A DNA stretch of 64,000 nt from Siphonodentalium dalli. Its lineage: Eukaryota > Mollusca > Scaphopoda > Gadilida > Siphonodentaliidae. Below are positions 21,952 through 35,294 of the stretch, piece by piece. The notes beneath the pieces are model-generated. The model worked only from the letters and a program-made list of their open reading frames with translations. It made no database searches and was not told the DNA's origin. The stretch's first letter is position 1; every line of letters begins with the position of its first letter. The position numbers and the translations under genes are program-made. The stretch spans positions 231,444,944 through 231,508,943 of the forward strand of contig CP136061.1 in assembly GCA_032622095.1 (NCBI GenBank), read 5' to 3'.

Positions 21952-22553
21952 ATCCTCTATATATACAGTAGCAAGTATCACAAACTGACCTAGTGCGAAG
22001 CGTTGTTTTCCAGCTCGCCAATTTTACTTAGTCTGGAAATTGGCTACATTTTTCACATAAAATATCTAATTTGTTTTGGCCGACGTAGCTAATGTGGTTT
22101 GAGCGGCAGATGCACATACATCTCTCTGCTGTAGAGAGAAAATTACTTTCTGCATGCGTTCAGATTATTTTAACAGACAACGACCTTTTGACTGGCAAGT
22201 TGTGCCGCGTTTCGTTTCGTTTCGGGACGAGGCTGTGGTGAGCGTGAGATTGTTTACTTTTCGTTAACCTTACTGACCCCAATGTGTAATGTATATAAAT
22301 TGAAGAACATTTTTACAGAGAAATCGGTCAAGCCAAAAGCTTTCATCTCATAATCTTCTATAAGAAAATCACACAACCACTGTAACGTCGTAAATTGATT
22401 ATTACCAACTTCGTGATGTAAACTATGAAAACGATATTGCAAAAATCAGGTGAATCACAATTCGCAATCTGGTGATCGTCTAATCCATTAGCTCATTAAC
22501 TAGATACTTTCTCCAGGTGCGTTAAAGATCCACGGACCTATGGTTGAGGCATA

Positions 22554-22701
22554 CTAACCCTTCCATTGCGGGGGGTGCGCTGGTGCAGCATTAAATATAA
22601 TGTGCCAGCGCATTCTCTTACAGGGAGCCTCGCATATAAGAGAATGAATTGGCACAAGGTTTTCTCAAAGTTTCAGGAAGCTCCAGTCATGGAATGGTCA
22701 A
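22554..22701. mobile_element. Short, decayed copy of the 11966-type TTAA element
   Basis: The left end CTAACCCTTCCATTGCGGGG and right end (AGGAAGCTCCAGTCATGGAA, then TCAA) match the termini of 11966-13033, which include GGAAGCTCCAGTCATG. The TTAA flanks have decayed to CTAA and TCAA. One degraded hairpin (22604-22653) has lost its central loop region: the left arm is followed by CAGGGAGCCTCGC. This is a much smaller and older copy. Confidence 0.72.
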
Positions 22702-22907
22702 CACCATAAAACTACCATCGGTGCGTTTTCAACGTATAACTGATGTATTTTCGTGATTCCTTTGTCATACAAACGAAGGTTATTGAAAATACTTTTCTTT
22801 TTTTCTGGTATAATCTGATTATGAAAGCTTGACTAATTTTGTGTTATTTTGGACCATGAATCTTTTAATCCGAATTAACGCTCGCAAACTATTTCCTTGG
22901 CTTCAGG

Positions 22908-23175
22908 GGTAAAAAATATATAAAGCTCAGAGTGATCAAATATCGATTTTTGAAATCTATTATTTTTAACCACCGATACCTTTTAGTGGCCCAGTAATAA
23001 GTCGTCGAGAAGACGGCCTCGGACCCAATTGCGGATGAACAGGATTTGGGCAATTGTATACTGTGGTTAGCATTATTTTTGGGCAATTAATCGATTCTGA
23101 TAACTGAAGCGGCATTTCAAAATATGTTGTTGCTGGAATCTGATATGGGGACTGAGTACCTTTAAAATATAATAT
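22908..23175 (+). repeat. Dispersed repeat, direct copy at 39898-40262
   Basis: Shared in order: GGGGTAAAAAA, AAGCTCAGAGT, ATATCGATTTTT, TTTTTAGTGG-CCAGTAA, CTCGGACC-AATTGC-GATGAA, GGGCAAT-TTATACT, AATCGATTCTGATAACTGAA, GCGGCATTTC, ATGTTGTTG-TGGAATCTGAT and GAGTACCTTTAAA-TAT. The copy at 39.9 kb is about 100 bp longer. No family is recognised and neither copy codes for a protein. Confidence 0.75.
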
Positions 23176-24714
23176 GCCAATATTAATGTATGTCAAAATC
23201 AGCATGCTCAATGTGCATGAATCTACTTTATATACTACTTATAATGTCATTTTCATGGGTCGAATAAAGGAGGCAAGATAAACGTTACAGCTATAATATT
23301 ATAGTACATAATCCTCAGAAGAAACATGAGTATTATATATGCGGGTTTCTATATTTGAATATTTATCAAACGAGCGCACGAAACAGGATGTTGATACCAT
23401 TTTATAAATAGGCTCAGTTTTGTGGCGGTCAGTGTTACATAGCCCCATACACCCCGGTGTGTGTGTCACAGGGACGTGGCGACATTGAGGGTGCTGGGGT
23501 TTGGTCAAAATGTTCAACAGTTGGAAATCTCATACATGACACAACAATAGTTGGAAATTTCACACCAACAATCTATAGGTTGAAATTGTTATTGTAGTTT
23601 TATTCCCAACATTTGCCTGGTGGTAGACCACTATAGATGTTAGGATTTTGCAATTTACAGGTTCAGATCTCATACTGGACCAAACCATGGTCTTCCCAGT
23701 GAATTTTATGCCTAACCCTAGCTATAGTGGCCACAAGACTATATATACTGATCCATATATAATATACTAACATTCAAGCCAAAACATCAAAGCACAAGGG
23801 GAGGAGTGCAAATGGAATGACATAAAGTTGTGAGTTTGGTGTGGTACAAGAAGGATTCAATTGGAAATTCCAATGTGGACACCACCCCCCCCCCCCCAAC
23901 GGTGATTATCTGGCCACGTCACTGGCGTGAAAATATATTTAATACTGGGGTTATAAACACCAACTGTCCTTGGATGACTCGATTCACAATCATCGTCATC
24001 GCAAATGGTCCTATAGGTTAGTGGTCAATACGGGGGGGGGGGGGCTCGAATTCTGGAGTCTGTGGTCATGTTTCCTGCTCTGGAAGTTACCGAAGCGGCA
24101 ATATCTGAGTCTGAATTGGCGTTACGACTGGCTTCTGGCAGGCCCGCGCGGTATTTTACCGACACTTGGCGAGGCTGCTAATTGACGCGAGCTCCACACT
24201 CAGAACTCATACATCTTTTTGTTCTGATTTTAATTGATTTTGACACAATCGGCGTTCAATACATTTCTGACTATTAGATTCTCACTAAAACAGTCAGTTC
24301 TTATCATTTATGTCACTTCTCGTTTCAGAATGCATCCTCTCTCCCTAAGTAATTGCATTTGTTAGCTAAATTTGTAAATTTGCTTGTACTAGAGCCACTG
24401 CTATGATTTCGGCAGAACATTTGTTTGATTGCTCCAATCTCTCTGTGCTTATTAGTTTATGGGCCATCATGGAGTGCAATCACATCACAGCTCATATTTA
24501 CCACTGTCTGTATTAGCGTCAGTTCTGATAATCGGGAACCTAATATTGGAGAGTCGTCATATACTATATCTACTAACATGATAACCCTTATCTCCCGGTC
24601 CATTATATGCCCTAACTTCTTGCTCCTCGTATGTGAGTGATGAAAAGTTAAAGACTTATTATGTACTTGTTCAGGTGCGTGAAACTGATAAGTTAGTATT
24701 CAGGCGCTATATGA

Positions 24715-25010
24715 CAACTGGAGGATTGTAACATTCTACTAAATCGCGTAAAATTTGAAGCAAATCGACCGTAAACTACTCCATAGAAGACATCGTTAGG
24801 ACTACCCTCAATTGTAAATATTTATTACTCGATTCGGGACGCATCTATGGGCGATAAACTAATGAAAACGATTTCGCCATCGAGAGTCACGGTATTTAAT
24901 TCATATGACGGTGTGTGTTGGATATACTATTTGTAAAAATTACAACAAGATTATTCTCCATTTCTATTTGATCACCATACCGGAGTGGTTCACATCACTT
25001 TAACACCATG
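24715..25010 (-). repeat. Dispersed repeat, inverted copy of 1975-2232
   Basis: Reverse complement of the blocks listed at 1975-2232, with extra sequence near 24740-24810. One copy is within the wnt5 intron and one upstream, in opposite orientation. Substitutions are many, so the copies are old. Confidence 0.62.
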
Positions 25011-26632
25011 TACAGGAATATTTCGTTCCAGTCCGGGTCCTGAGCATAGCAAATATATAATATACCTTGCAAGTATTGAGAGACATATCATCATATTATA
25101 AGTGTGTCATTGTCTTTTTACTGCAAAGATAAAAAAAAAAAAACGTTTGTCCCAAACAACGTGTTTCTCACGTGTTATCCCATGTAAACTTTTTTTTTTA
25201 CATCGTCTCAAAATTGAACGTTCGAATAAGCTGTGCCATTTTCGGCTAAGATGAAAAATATTACCGATAAAACTACTGTTCTCAGTGGGCAAAGCCAGGT
25301 GGCTGTAGGCGATTCCAAGGGTTGTATATAGGAGGGCTGGAAATTTATGAAAACAGGACATAACTGCCAACGTACATGTAAAGCCTGTGCTAAATATTGT
25401 ATTAATTATTTCATAAATCTGTGAAAGTTCACAAAAAAAGTAAGACAATTTGATATGTAACATGATTTTTATACAGGCAAACTCCGTGTGATTGCAAATG
25501 GGAAAATATCCCGATTTCTCTCACCTGAATTTTGTCATCCTGCGCTTACAAGACAATATTTTGAAATTGCTGCCATATTTTTTTTTCTATTTCAAATATC
25601 TCTGAGTTATATCATATGTTTATCGGGTAGAAGAAGTTTAGTTACTGACACATTCGCTTTACCACGGTCTGCTTTGTGATTGAAAATGGTCAATTTCAGG
25701 CAAACAAAATGTTTAATTCCAGTGTTTTGTGTGTGTACAAAACAAGGGGAATAACTCAGTGACTAATGGTATGACAAACGAAAGTGCAGATATTTCTTTA
25801 CTCCGACCATTCAAGTCTAAAATAAACAAAAATATTCATGGGGGCTCTGCCAATATAGATGATAATGGTTCTGCATAGATTTTAAATACAGTTTCCCCTC
25901 CCAAGTTGGCCAACATCTCTGGGAATTGTGTATTGCTACTTAAGATAATACAACGTCAGGCGAAATAAATGGCCTACTGAGAGACCACAAGACTCTATAC
26001 GTTACCAAATGTTATCGTCAAATGAAACCGCTTTAACTGTTGAAGAATCTAGAGTCATTATTTATAATCATTTATTTAGATGATATCTTTGATATCCCTC
26101 TGCGAACTTTAAATTCCGACGTGGCACATTATATAACTCTAAAGTTTGAATTATACATCCCATGTCGCGTGCAAGGCCATACTTCACCCCAGAAGCTGGA
26201 TATTTTTTCTATAATTATATATCTCAAGAGCTTCAGTTATTGCAGTTGTTGAGTGATGGAAATTTATTTTTCTGATTCGTGTAATGATTACTCAAACAAA
26301 TTCACCTAACAACCCCAGTGTATATTTATTATCTCCATAGTCTATAACATAACATAACATTTATTGATAAAATACACCCACGCGGGACATGTGTCATATA
26401 AAACTCATTTTAACACAAGTCAAGACAACCTCATCGTAAAATATATATTATAGAGCAAAAGAACATGTATTGGTAAATTATCATTACATATTCTTAATTG
26501 AGCGCCGATTCACTTGTTTTCGGAAAACTATCGAACCATGTTGCAGGTCAGATTAAAATGCTGGGGTTTTCAGCCTATAAGGAATAGGAACTTTTGTATT
26601 TCATCCGATTGATTTCAGGCGGAAATCCAGCA

Positions 26633-26760
26633 CATTATCTGCTTATAATAGAACTTGTTTTAGAATTGCCTTATTTTGAGTCGATAATGTGCTCAAAATG
26701 TGAACAGTTTAGTCACATTATCGACTCACAATGAAGAGATTCTAAGCAGATTATGACAGA
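26633..26760. repeat. Nested inverted repeats
   Basis: Inner arms GAGTCGATAATGTG and CACATTATCGACTC flank about 25 bp; outer arms ATTATCTGCTTATAA and TTCTAAGCAGATTAT enclose them. The following sequence (about 26815-26945) repeats CCCGCGCCAT, ACGGATA and TTATTTCAGAATCAAA seen at 10555-10640, so the hairpin may be part of a larger dispersed element. Confidence 0.6.
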
Positions 26761-27896
26761 AATAATCCAACTCACGACTTTTCAGTGTACGCTATTTATC
26801 AAGTTTTTTCATTGTAGCCCGCGCCATAACACTAAATAACGGATAAGAGTCCATTATCTGCTTATTTCAGAATCAAATAATCACATATATGTACCTATTT
26901 CATAGCATAGGTAGATTATCTGCGTATTTCCGCGAAGGTATGTTGCTATTTCAGTGAACAATCTTCGCCGCAAATGTTTATGTTTTACACATTTCATTAT
27001 AAAGTGTCCCTCCGTTTCAATAATATCAAGCTTCCATGATGGCCTTGTCGTATATGTTTAAACGATGTCATGTCCTCTCCGGATTGAAATAGCGGCAAAA
27101 ATATAAATATCATGTGTCAAAGAGAACTACTTTTCAGAAACATTAAAGCATCCATTTGACAGTTCAACGATCAACTCATACTTGTAACAGGTCCTTTCCA
27201 CGTCCACTTTTAGTTCGTATTGAAGTGCCACTCGATGTATGCCAAACACAAACAACCCCAACCCCCAGCAATCGAGAATTAAGAACCCCCGTTGTTCAGG
27301 GGATGCTAAGTTGGCAGGCCGCAATATTTCCTCTCAATATTATAAACGCTTTGTTGGGACACATTGCCAATTTTTATCGAAATCGACAGTCATTGATTTT
27401 CATTGCCGCTCCTTTAGCTTTTAACAAGCAATAAACAGGTTCATAAAATTGAATTGTTCTCGTCCTGTTACCTGCCAATTTAATAGCCATCGAGTTGGGT
27501 TTTTGAAGCATTTTGGAAAATATGAATTAGATATTGGACGAATGTATGCATAAATATGTGTTGCTAACCCTTCTAGGCTGTCTGAAACGCCGAGTCCAAA
27601 AGTTCCAATCAATGTTCACACAACCTCACAATTGCATTATATGTAGATGGGAATTTTACAGAGACATAAAACGGAGTACGGTTAGGTCGAAATCTATACG
27701 ATCTTTACTGTTATTATTAATGCAAATATGTAAATATAAACTTATAAAGAAATGGATATGAGTTATCAATATAATAATCATTCAATAAATGTTATATAGC
27801 AAAGAACATCGTATATAATCCCATGTATTGCAAGATATTAAATGATAAGGGTGTGGATTTTTCGGTGTGTAGGATCTCCAGAGTTGCCAGGTTAAG

Positions 27897-28116
27897 TTAA
27901 TCCTTTCTATCCAACATATACACATCGGCGGGTAATTCATGTAATTAGTTCAACAAAGTACCTTATTAGAATATTAATAATTCTGCACTTTTCATTCGTC
28001 TGTCATCTGATGGTATTGTCTGAACATCCATCCAATTTCCAAATGAAAATAGACAATTCCAATATATTTTTTTGTATAACTGGGTGGGATAATCCATATA
28101 TTATGGAAAGGGTTAA
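27897..28116 (-). mobile_element. piggyBac-like MITE, 4371 family, complete with TTAA
   Basis: TTAA at 27897-27900 and 28113-28116. The right end reads inward CCCTTTCCATAATATATGG and the left end TCCTTTCTATCCAACATA. Interior blocks AATTAGTTCAACAAAG, TCGTCTGTCATCTGAT, CTGAACATCCATCCAA and TATAACTGGGTGGGATAATC follow the order of 4371-4616. Confidence 0.75.
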
Positions 28117-28802
28117 GTTTTGCAGCATTGTTTGGTTTGTTGGGTTATCGTCGTTTCAATCTCTAAGCCATATCCCGACGTTGTCAGAAACGTTCCCGCG
28201 GATGATTATAATTTCAGTGGCAAATCACTCCACTGCGGGTAGAAACCACCGACCCCCGAAAGTAACTGACAAACTTGTCCAGATACCAGAATCAAGTTAC
28301 CTCCGAATGCCATGCATCGGTTGGAATGGTACCTGATGCCCCTGAACTCAGATCAAGCCTTAGAATCGGCCCTAATACAGGTTGAACCCGTGCCAACCCC
28401 ATCTAGCCCAGACTGCAATGGTGGTATATACGCGACCTATAAATATCGGCTACCGGGACATTGATGTTAACTCATATTCCATTGTCTGTTTTCATCGAAC
28501 GCACATGTTATAGAGATTTATATCTAGAAAGACGTCACCGACAATCAAGTAAATTCAATAACACCCCACTGCTGTGTATGTATTAACCATATAAACGGTC
28601 GAAATACAAAATTAATTTTTCAGCTGAATTACAACAGTTCATTCAAAAATGGAAACAAATAAATGAACCTTAACAATCTAACATATAGATCGGAAGCACA
28701 TTGCATATGAGTGCCAGCTCTCCACGCGGAATGCATTGTCTCCATTGGAGGTCCACTGGGCAGAAAGGACGACCGAATTTGTCAGTTTCATAGAATCTGA
28801 AC

Positions 28803-29276
28803 TCGTATATGTAACCTTTTGCATGGTTGAGCTAAAGATATGCTATTGCTAAATGAAGAAATTAACAGTGACCACATGGATTGGGGCACACGTATTGGGA
28901 CCTTGGTAACATGTCGGTCAGTCGCGTGTTGATTGGCATACTCTTCTCGCAATTGCCAGTGACCACCCTTGTTTTGACACGTCGACAAGAACCCATGAAT
29001 AAAAGGTCGTCTGTATTCCGATAGTGATATGTAACCTTTTGGTTGTCCTAAAGATATTATATTGCTAAATGAAGAAATGAATAGTGACTATATGGATTGG
29101 GGCACAAGTATTGGGACCTTGGTAACATGTCGGTATCCGGGGACGGCCAGTCGCGTGTTGATCGGCATATTCATCTCGCAATTGCCAATGACCATGCACC
29201 CTTGTTTTGACACTTTGACAAGAACCCATGTATAAAACAAGCTCTTCTTTACTTGAGTCGTCTCAATTCCGATAGT
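28803..29276 (+). repeat. Tandem duplication of about 225 bp, each unit ending in a TATA-like box
   Basis: Unit one (about 28803-29017) and unit two (about 29027-29276) share TATGTAACCTTTTG, TATTGCTAAATGAAGAAAT, CATGGATTGGGGCACA, ATTGGGACCTTGGTAACATG, CAGTCGCGTGTTGAT, CTCGCAATTGCCA, CACCCTTGTTTTGACAC, GACAAGAACCCATG and AATTCCGATAG. Unit two has TATAAAA at 29231-29237 and unit one the weaker AATAAAA. A promoter is possible but unproved; the open frame beginning at 29253 has no recognisable domain. Confidence 0.72.
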
Positions 29277-32200
29277 TTAGATTTACTCAGCAGGCTTAAT
29301 TTACTGTTCGTTATACCACCTTATACCGTGTTTCAAATTAGCGTTGTTCCATTGTTCTTATTGTTAACGACTGAATCCCATCGTATGACGACTATGTCGA
29401 TGAATCTGACTGGAAATAGTTTAGATTCCTTTCCATTCATCTTTCGTGCCCGTATTTCATTCAACAGAAACAACGACGAACAAGATTTCACGATCCAGCG
29501 GACAGTGAGCTAATGAAGCTACGCGGGATTAGTTAAAATTCGCGGGTTTACTTGCTTCACGCTAAGATTGGGATTACCGCAAACAGAAATCGCATTCATC
29601 ACTTAAACAAGGCCGGGTGCCAAGACGTCACAGGGGGCTCGCGACAATCCAACATCCAATCGTCTGGGACGGCGGGAGTCGTCGCTAATAACACGTTTAT
29701 AACTATTATGATGAAGTTGCGATCCATCGCCCGATTGATTCTTTAGAAGGAGAAATTGAAATCACTCCATCGTCGTGGTTGATCCGACATTGAATGCATT
29801 GAAGAAATTATATTGCTCCTACATTAACTTCTCCGCCTTTTTCCTGAGTTGTAATCTATACCTCGTTTCTCACTGCGGAAAACATTGATGAGTGAGCAAC
29901 CGTTACTCATGGGGTTGAGTTCCTTTGTAATGATTGGTGGACATGTGGTGACGCAGCGTGAGCAGGCTCATTTAGGACCTATGTTTATTGGGGTAAATGG
30001 GTTGCTTATATCTGTATGAAATGATGATGATGTCACTTCATGAATATTTGATTAATTACTCATGTTTCTGGTTACCTTAATCTTCGCGATGTCATTCTGA
30101 TTCACCTTAGGTTATTAGATGACTCATTCTTGAAACCGATTCCAATGAGACCAATTAATTGGATGCATAAGTTTGAGACACCACGACCAGAGTTCCTGAA
30201 TGATCTCTTGATACAAATTTCTCGCTTCCATCGAGGACAGCAGTTATAGCCTAATGGTTTCCTCTGCAGGTATTACTTTTATTCATCTACCTTTCTCTGC
30301 TACACCAGACACCAACCCCAGAGAACTCCATATATGCGATTATCAACTAGATTCCGGTGCAGCGAAATCGTGTATATGTGTGGCAAAATCTGGATTGTCA
30401 TATCTGAAGTTCTGAACAACTCAATATTAGTTCCTTAATACCATATTATAATTATGATTGTTTCCTTTTGTGTGCCATACGCAGGATCAAAATGGCATCC
30501 CTCGTTTCCAGACAGACATAACTTGACAAAACCTCAGCATTTATCCGTATATAGGCAATTATTTTCCCCACAATTTACAAAAAAAAACAATAGGTTAATA
30601 AGTTGCTGCCACTTGTCATCGTATAACAAAATATCATTTGGCAAACATTTGGCTCTTTGTCTCCAACATCCGATAAATTCGAAATAATATGTATGTTGAG
30701 AAGACATTTGTAATTTAATAACTGTGTAGCAATATAATGTATAGTATGCATGTGTCGCTTATAAATTGATTACAATGCAACTACTTTGATATATATTTAT
30801 AATACTAGCTTGTCGAAAGCATTATTTTGTGGGTATGTACATTTTATCTTCAAATCAGAATGTTTCCTCAATTTTTGTCTCGATCAGACCCTCAATTCAA
30901 TTTGGCAAGTCCTTTTTGGAATTTGGCAACAAAAAAAAAATAAGTTGGCAAAGAAATTGACAAGAGAAAATGATGTTCCAACGCCAATCCTGTTAATAAC
31001 CTCGGCGATCTTTGCCTAACGCTCTGGTCATATACAAACGCTCAACGCTCCTGTGCAATCTCGACCTACTAATGTTTTCTCAGAGTTTTGATCATTCATT
31101 TGATTTTGACACTAGTATATTCGTTCTAAATCCATGGTATATTCCCAATTTGTTATCTCCCGTTCATGTTAGCTGTCATATCTCGTGGAATAATAACCGA
31201 TGAGTGATACGCGTGCCAGTTGCTTCATGGCTTGAGAGCATCGGCGTGTCTAGTCGATCCTTTCCATACATTATCTATGGCAGCGAGTATGTGGCAACAA
31301 TTAGCCCGAGGATCAGGGCAATACGTGTAAATTGTGAGATTGCTCCAGTGGATCCTATTTGCTCCGCGCAATTCGAAATCTGCCCTGAACTTTGATTTAA
31401 ACATATGCATTGCATGTCAAATAATGTACATGTACATGATACAGAAGGGATTGGATTACAAGTTCGGAAAAACACTTATATGAATCTACAATCCCTATCA
31501 TAAGTATATATTGAAACATAGAATAACAAAGAAACATATTATCATACTTTGGTATGACTGGAATAGGAAGTATTTTAAGTTCTGTTGGGTTATATAATCC
31601 TTGGGTAGCATCATGTTCAAAGACTGGGTATTGTGTATATATTTACAGATAAGTATTGGACATGCACAGGACCATAGAGATGGGGTATAAAGTTGAAATT
31701 GTGAATGTTTTCTGGTTAGAGAGGCTAATATATAGAAAAGCGGTCAATCGATTGGATGTAGCATAGAAAATGAGCGGTGGTAGGTGGTGCGTGGGGCTAT
31801 GACAAGGGGTCCAAATTTTGAGTGAGTTCACAGGAGCTCATTTACAACAAGTCTCAAACCTACCAGACGAGTTGATGAACTTGAAGGCTGCTTCTATAAG
31901 AACACTGCTCTCATTGGCCATTATAATGATGGCTTGATCACTACAGGCTTCGTGGGATAAGACTTCGGCAGATCTCATGGCTTGTGTCAAATCCGTACGA
32001 TGGTGTATATAAAAGAGGCATTTCATAAACAAGTAAAAAACATGTTTTATACTTTTACCGCTTTGACTGTGGACTATCATGATTAAATAACATCATGCTG
32101 TCCTCTGGTGTCGACATGACAACTTCCTGCAACTTCACTCTCGGTCAAGCTGCACAGATGACCAGGTGGCAGACATGTGACAATCCTTTATATTAAGTCG

Positions 32201-32940
32201 ACAAGCTTACACTGGTGGGCCAAATTGAATTTCAAACCAGCTATTGCGATGCTGGTTGAATGGTGTTTTGTGATTTTTTTTTACGAAGAACTTTGGATGT
32301 AAGCAACATGAGTTCATGTTGATATAAAATGTAATGCTGCGTGTACCACTCAGCATACCATTGCGCTAGAAGGGACACAATTAAGAATCAATCATAAATG
32401 ACGATCGTTTGAATGGGGATGAAGGGTGGAGTGTGAGGACATTTAGATTATCCAACCTCGTAAATTGAGGTGTGGGACACGGCATTTATGCCATTCTTTT
32501 ATGTCTGTGATATTCAGTGGCTTTTCTTCCGCATTAAATTATAAATAGATTTGTTCGCAAAAGAAATTCATTTCAGCTTCATTTCACTGCAATGTATCAC
32601 AATGAGACTGCTTGGGCATATATAAGTGCATCGTCCGTCGGACGAAGCACGAAGGGTGCATATTATGTTATGAGATGTTTGAATGTCCGCTCTAGTATAC
32701 CTTCAGTACTCCTACATGTACACCACACCTCACGGGATATATCCGCGGCAAATATGGTGCCACATTAGGGGATTCTTACCCCTCGCAGTGGGGCGGTAGG
32801 CATATTATACCCAGGACCCACACTGGGACAAATAAGACATAACAGTGAAGAAAATTATAATTATCCCACACGACGACGACAATGAAATTACGGATAATGA
32901 CGACGAATATCACGACGAAGAAGACGATGGTGAGGGTGGT

Positions 32941-33057
32941 CTCAACCCTGTCTATACTAAATGAATTCTCCCACTCAGTTATAAAAGTATACACTGGAAT
33001 GGTCTATTATTTTTCTGGGGAGGTTTTCATGAACAAGAAGCAGACAGATAGTACGTA
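32941..33057 (+). mobile_element. Partial 4371-family MITE, cut short next to a SINE-like copy
   Basis: It starts TCAACCCTGTCTATACTAAA (TTAA decayed to TCAA), then CCCACTCAGTTATAAAAGTA, GGTCTATTATTTTTC and AAGAAGCAGACAGATAG. It stops before the second terminus, and SINE-like sequence follows. Confidence 0.62.
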
Positions 33058-33069
33058 CCCATATACAAG

Positions 33070-33203
33070 AATCAGGCTACCTTCCCTTTGTGTAGATCAC
33101 AAATCCGCGCTTACCTTGATTAGAACCAGCTTCGCCCTAGCTGGACGGCTGACGTTGGTCTAGAGTGCCATGCACCTTGCCAATTTAGCCACTTGGCCCC
33201 CTA
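33070..33203 (-). mobile_element. tRNA-headed SINE-like copy 2
   Basis: On the minus strand it reads GGGGGCCAAGTGGCTAAATT, GCAAGGTGCATGGCAC, GGGCGAAGCTGGTT, AAGCGCGGATTTGTGATC, ACACAAAGGGAAGGTA. The head resembles a tRNA 5' half with box A. The order matches 6418-6530. Box B is degenerate. A G15 run sits just outside the 5' end. Confidence 0.6.
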
Positions 33204-33376
33204 TGGGCTATGGGACAACTGGGGGGGGGGGGGGGTCACGAAAAGAGAGAATACTGTTGTTGGTTGGCGCTTTCAAATCAAGTTGTGTCTATGTCCTTGT
33301 TGTATAGTATTTAAACTCATTAAATGATTATAGTATCCGAATTATTCATCCGATGCTCGTTTTATTTGTGGATATA

Positions 33377-33589
33377 CAGTAATGCTCTAAATAATGGACT
33401 CCTCAACCACAGCCGAATTATGGGTAACTTTTCAGGATTTAGTCGGAAATGTGGCTTGTTGCCATTCATCGGAAAGCTCTCAATGAGAGCTTTTCTATGA
33501 ATGGTAACAAACCATATCTCCGACTAAATCCTGAAAAGTTACCCATAATTATGCTGTGGTTAAGGAGTCGATTATTTAGGGCATTACTG
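33377..33589. repeat. wnt5: Palindromic TA-type MITE, copy 4 (inside the wnt5 intron)
   Basis: CAGTAATGCTCTAAATAATG to the complementary end, with TA on both sides (33375-33376 and 33590-33591). The centre is GAAAGCTCTCAATGAGAGCTTTT. It lies in the intron, so the wnt5 pre-mRNA would contain a hairpin with arms of about 100 bp. The family matches 1641, 7142 and 8274. Confidence 0.88.
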
Positions 33590-35294
33590 TACTTAGTCGC
33601 AAATTGCTTGCAAATTCGCCGAACACGATGTTGCTTATCGCCTGTAAAGATCTACCTTCAACCACGGCATGGAGGTGTCACTTATAAAATATTCCTATTA
33701 GCTATGCTGATAAGCTATGTTACATCATAAAAATATATCCAATTTTTATCTTTCATAATCTGTTATGATACTAATAACGAATCTTCGCTATATATTGAAG
33801 AAATAAAAAGCGACATCCCAAAGCTAATTTTTGTGCCAACTTTCTCTGAGGTTCAGCTTCTTAAGAAAATACATATTTTGGCAAGATTGATGTAACATAA
33901 CACTTATAATAGGGGGTATCTTTGTATTTGTAAGAAAGTGGCTGTAGTTTGTGTGGCATTAAACCGGAAGGTGGAACAATGATGGAGATTCGCCGCGCAG
34001 AAAGTAACGACCATGAAATTGAAGGGACAGAAATACCACAGGGATTTTATATATATAGTACTCGTTTTGACACATGCAAACTGGGTGCGCATGCCTTTGA
34101 AATGAAACATATTTAGTGCTGCTGAAATGGAGAAACCAAGATGGCTATATTGATGATAAATTGTTGTTTTCCTTCGCAACGAATTTCTTCCATTATTAAA
34201 GAAACAATGGACACCTTTTTTCGATGAAATTACGAAAGGGGTATTACGTCCCTAGAATTTGTGTTCTTTCTATCAGTTGTCATTTTACCATATCCGCAGT
34301 TACGATTACGTTTTTGAGAACCCAAGCATGGGCACGCGAGCTTTGCCTATATACCACTGACTATGCCCTGATAACAACACCATTAAGTAAAATAATCACG
34401 GCAAACAGAACCATATTACCTTAATGCGAGTGGCAAGAAGTTTGAAAGTTTCTCACAAGCGGACTGATTGTCGTCAATTCTGCATAAAGGTTTTTCGACC
34501 GTCGAAACACTTATGACTACTAACTATTAGCTTTTCCTATATAATTCTTATCATAGTATAATTCTTTATGCGAAAGATTGTATATTTGTTGCTTTATGCA
34601 TTTAAACGACGCCATTTCAAAAGCCTCAAATACTACTTACATTTACCTGTCAGTAATACGACCAAATGATATATATCTGGCTTATTTCGTTTTGAAACAG
34701 AGTCCATAGTTGATCTAAGTCAATCTGGACTTTTCCCACCTTTTGAAGAAGAACTCATACATTGTCATGGCATATAGGATAAGAGATGACTTATGGAAAT
34801 ACACCAATGGCGGCATTTGTAAATAAAAGTTAATAAACGATAGGTTATAGATGAAAATAAAATAAATGTATATATAATCCGTATTGTGTAAGATAAATTA
34901 ATACATTGAATGCTTATTTATCCATATTTCCATTCTGTCTTTTAGAAAGAATAACCGGATCATGTTTCACACGGTATATCTGTTTGTTCTCTTTCTTCAT
35001 TATGAAGATTAACTTGGCATCATCAGCAGCCTTGTTTGTTAAATCTATGCTATAATTTTTAGCAATATCAGACAGGTATTTTCTATTGAGTCAGTGTACG
35101 CACTGCATTGCATAATAAATTGTTTCAACAATCTATTCAGCACACATTTGACAAATTATAGCAACCACCAAGTGTGCTTATACCTAAGGCAGGTGAATGA
35201 CGTCATATATTAATTCTATATCCATCAGTGATTTTTCAAGATCCCGGGTATAGATTTTTGAGAAATTGTCACGTGACTTCCGGTTAGCAACCTT

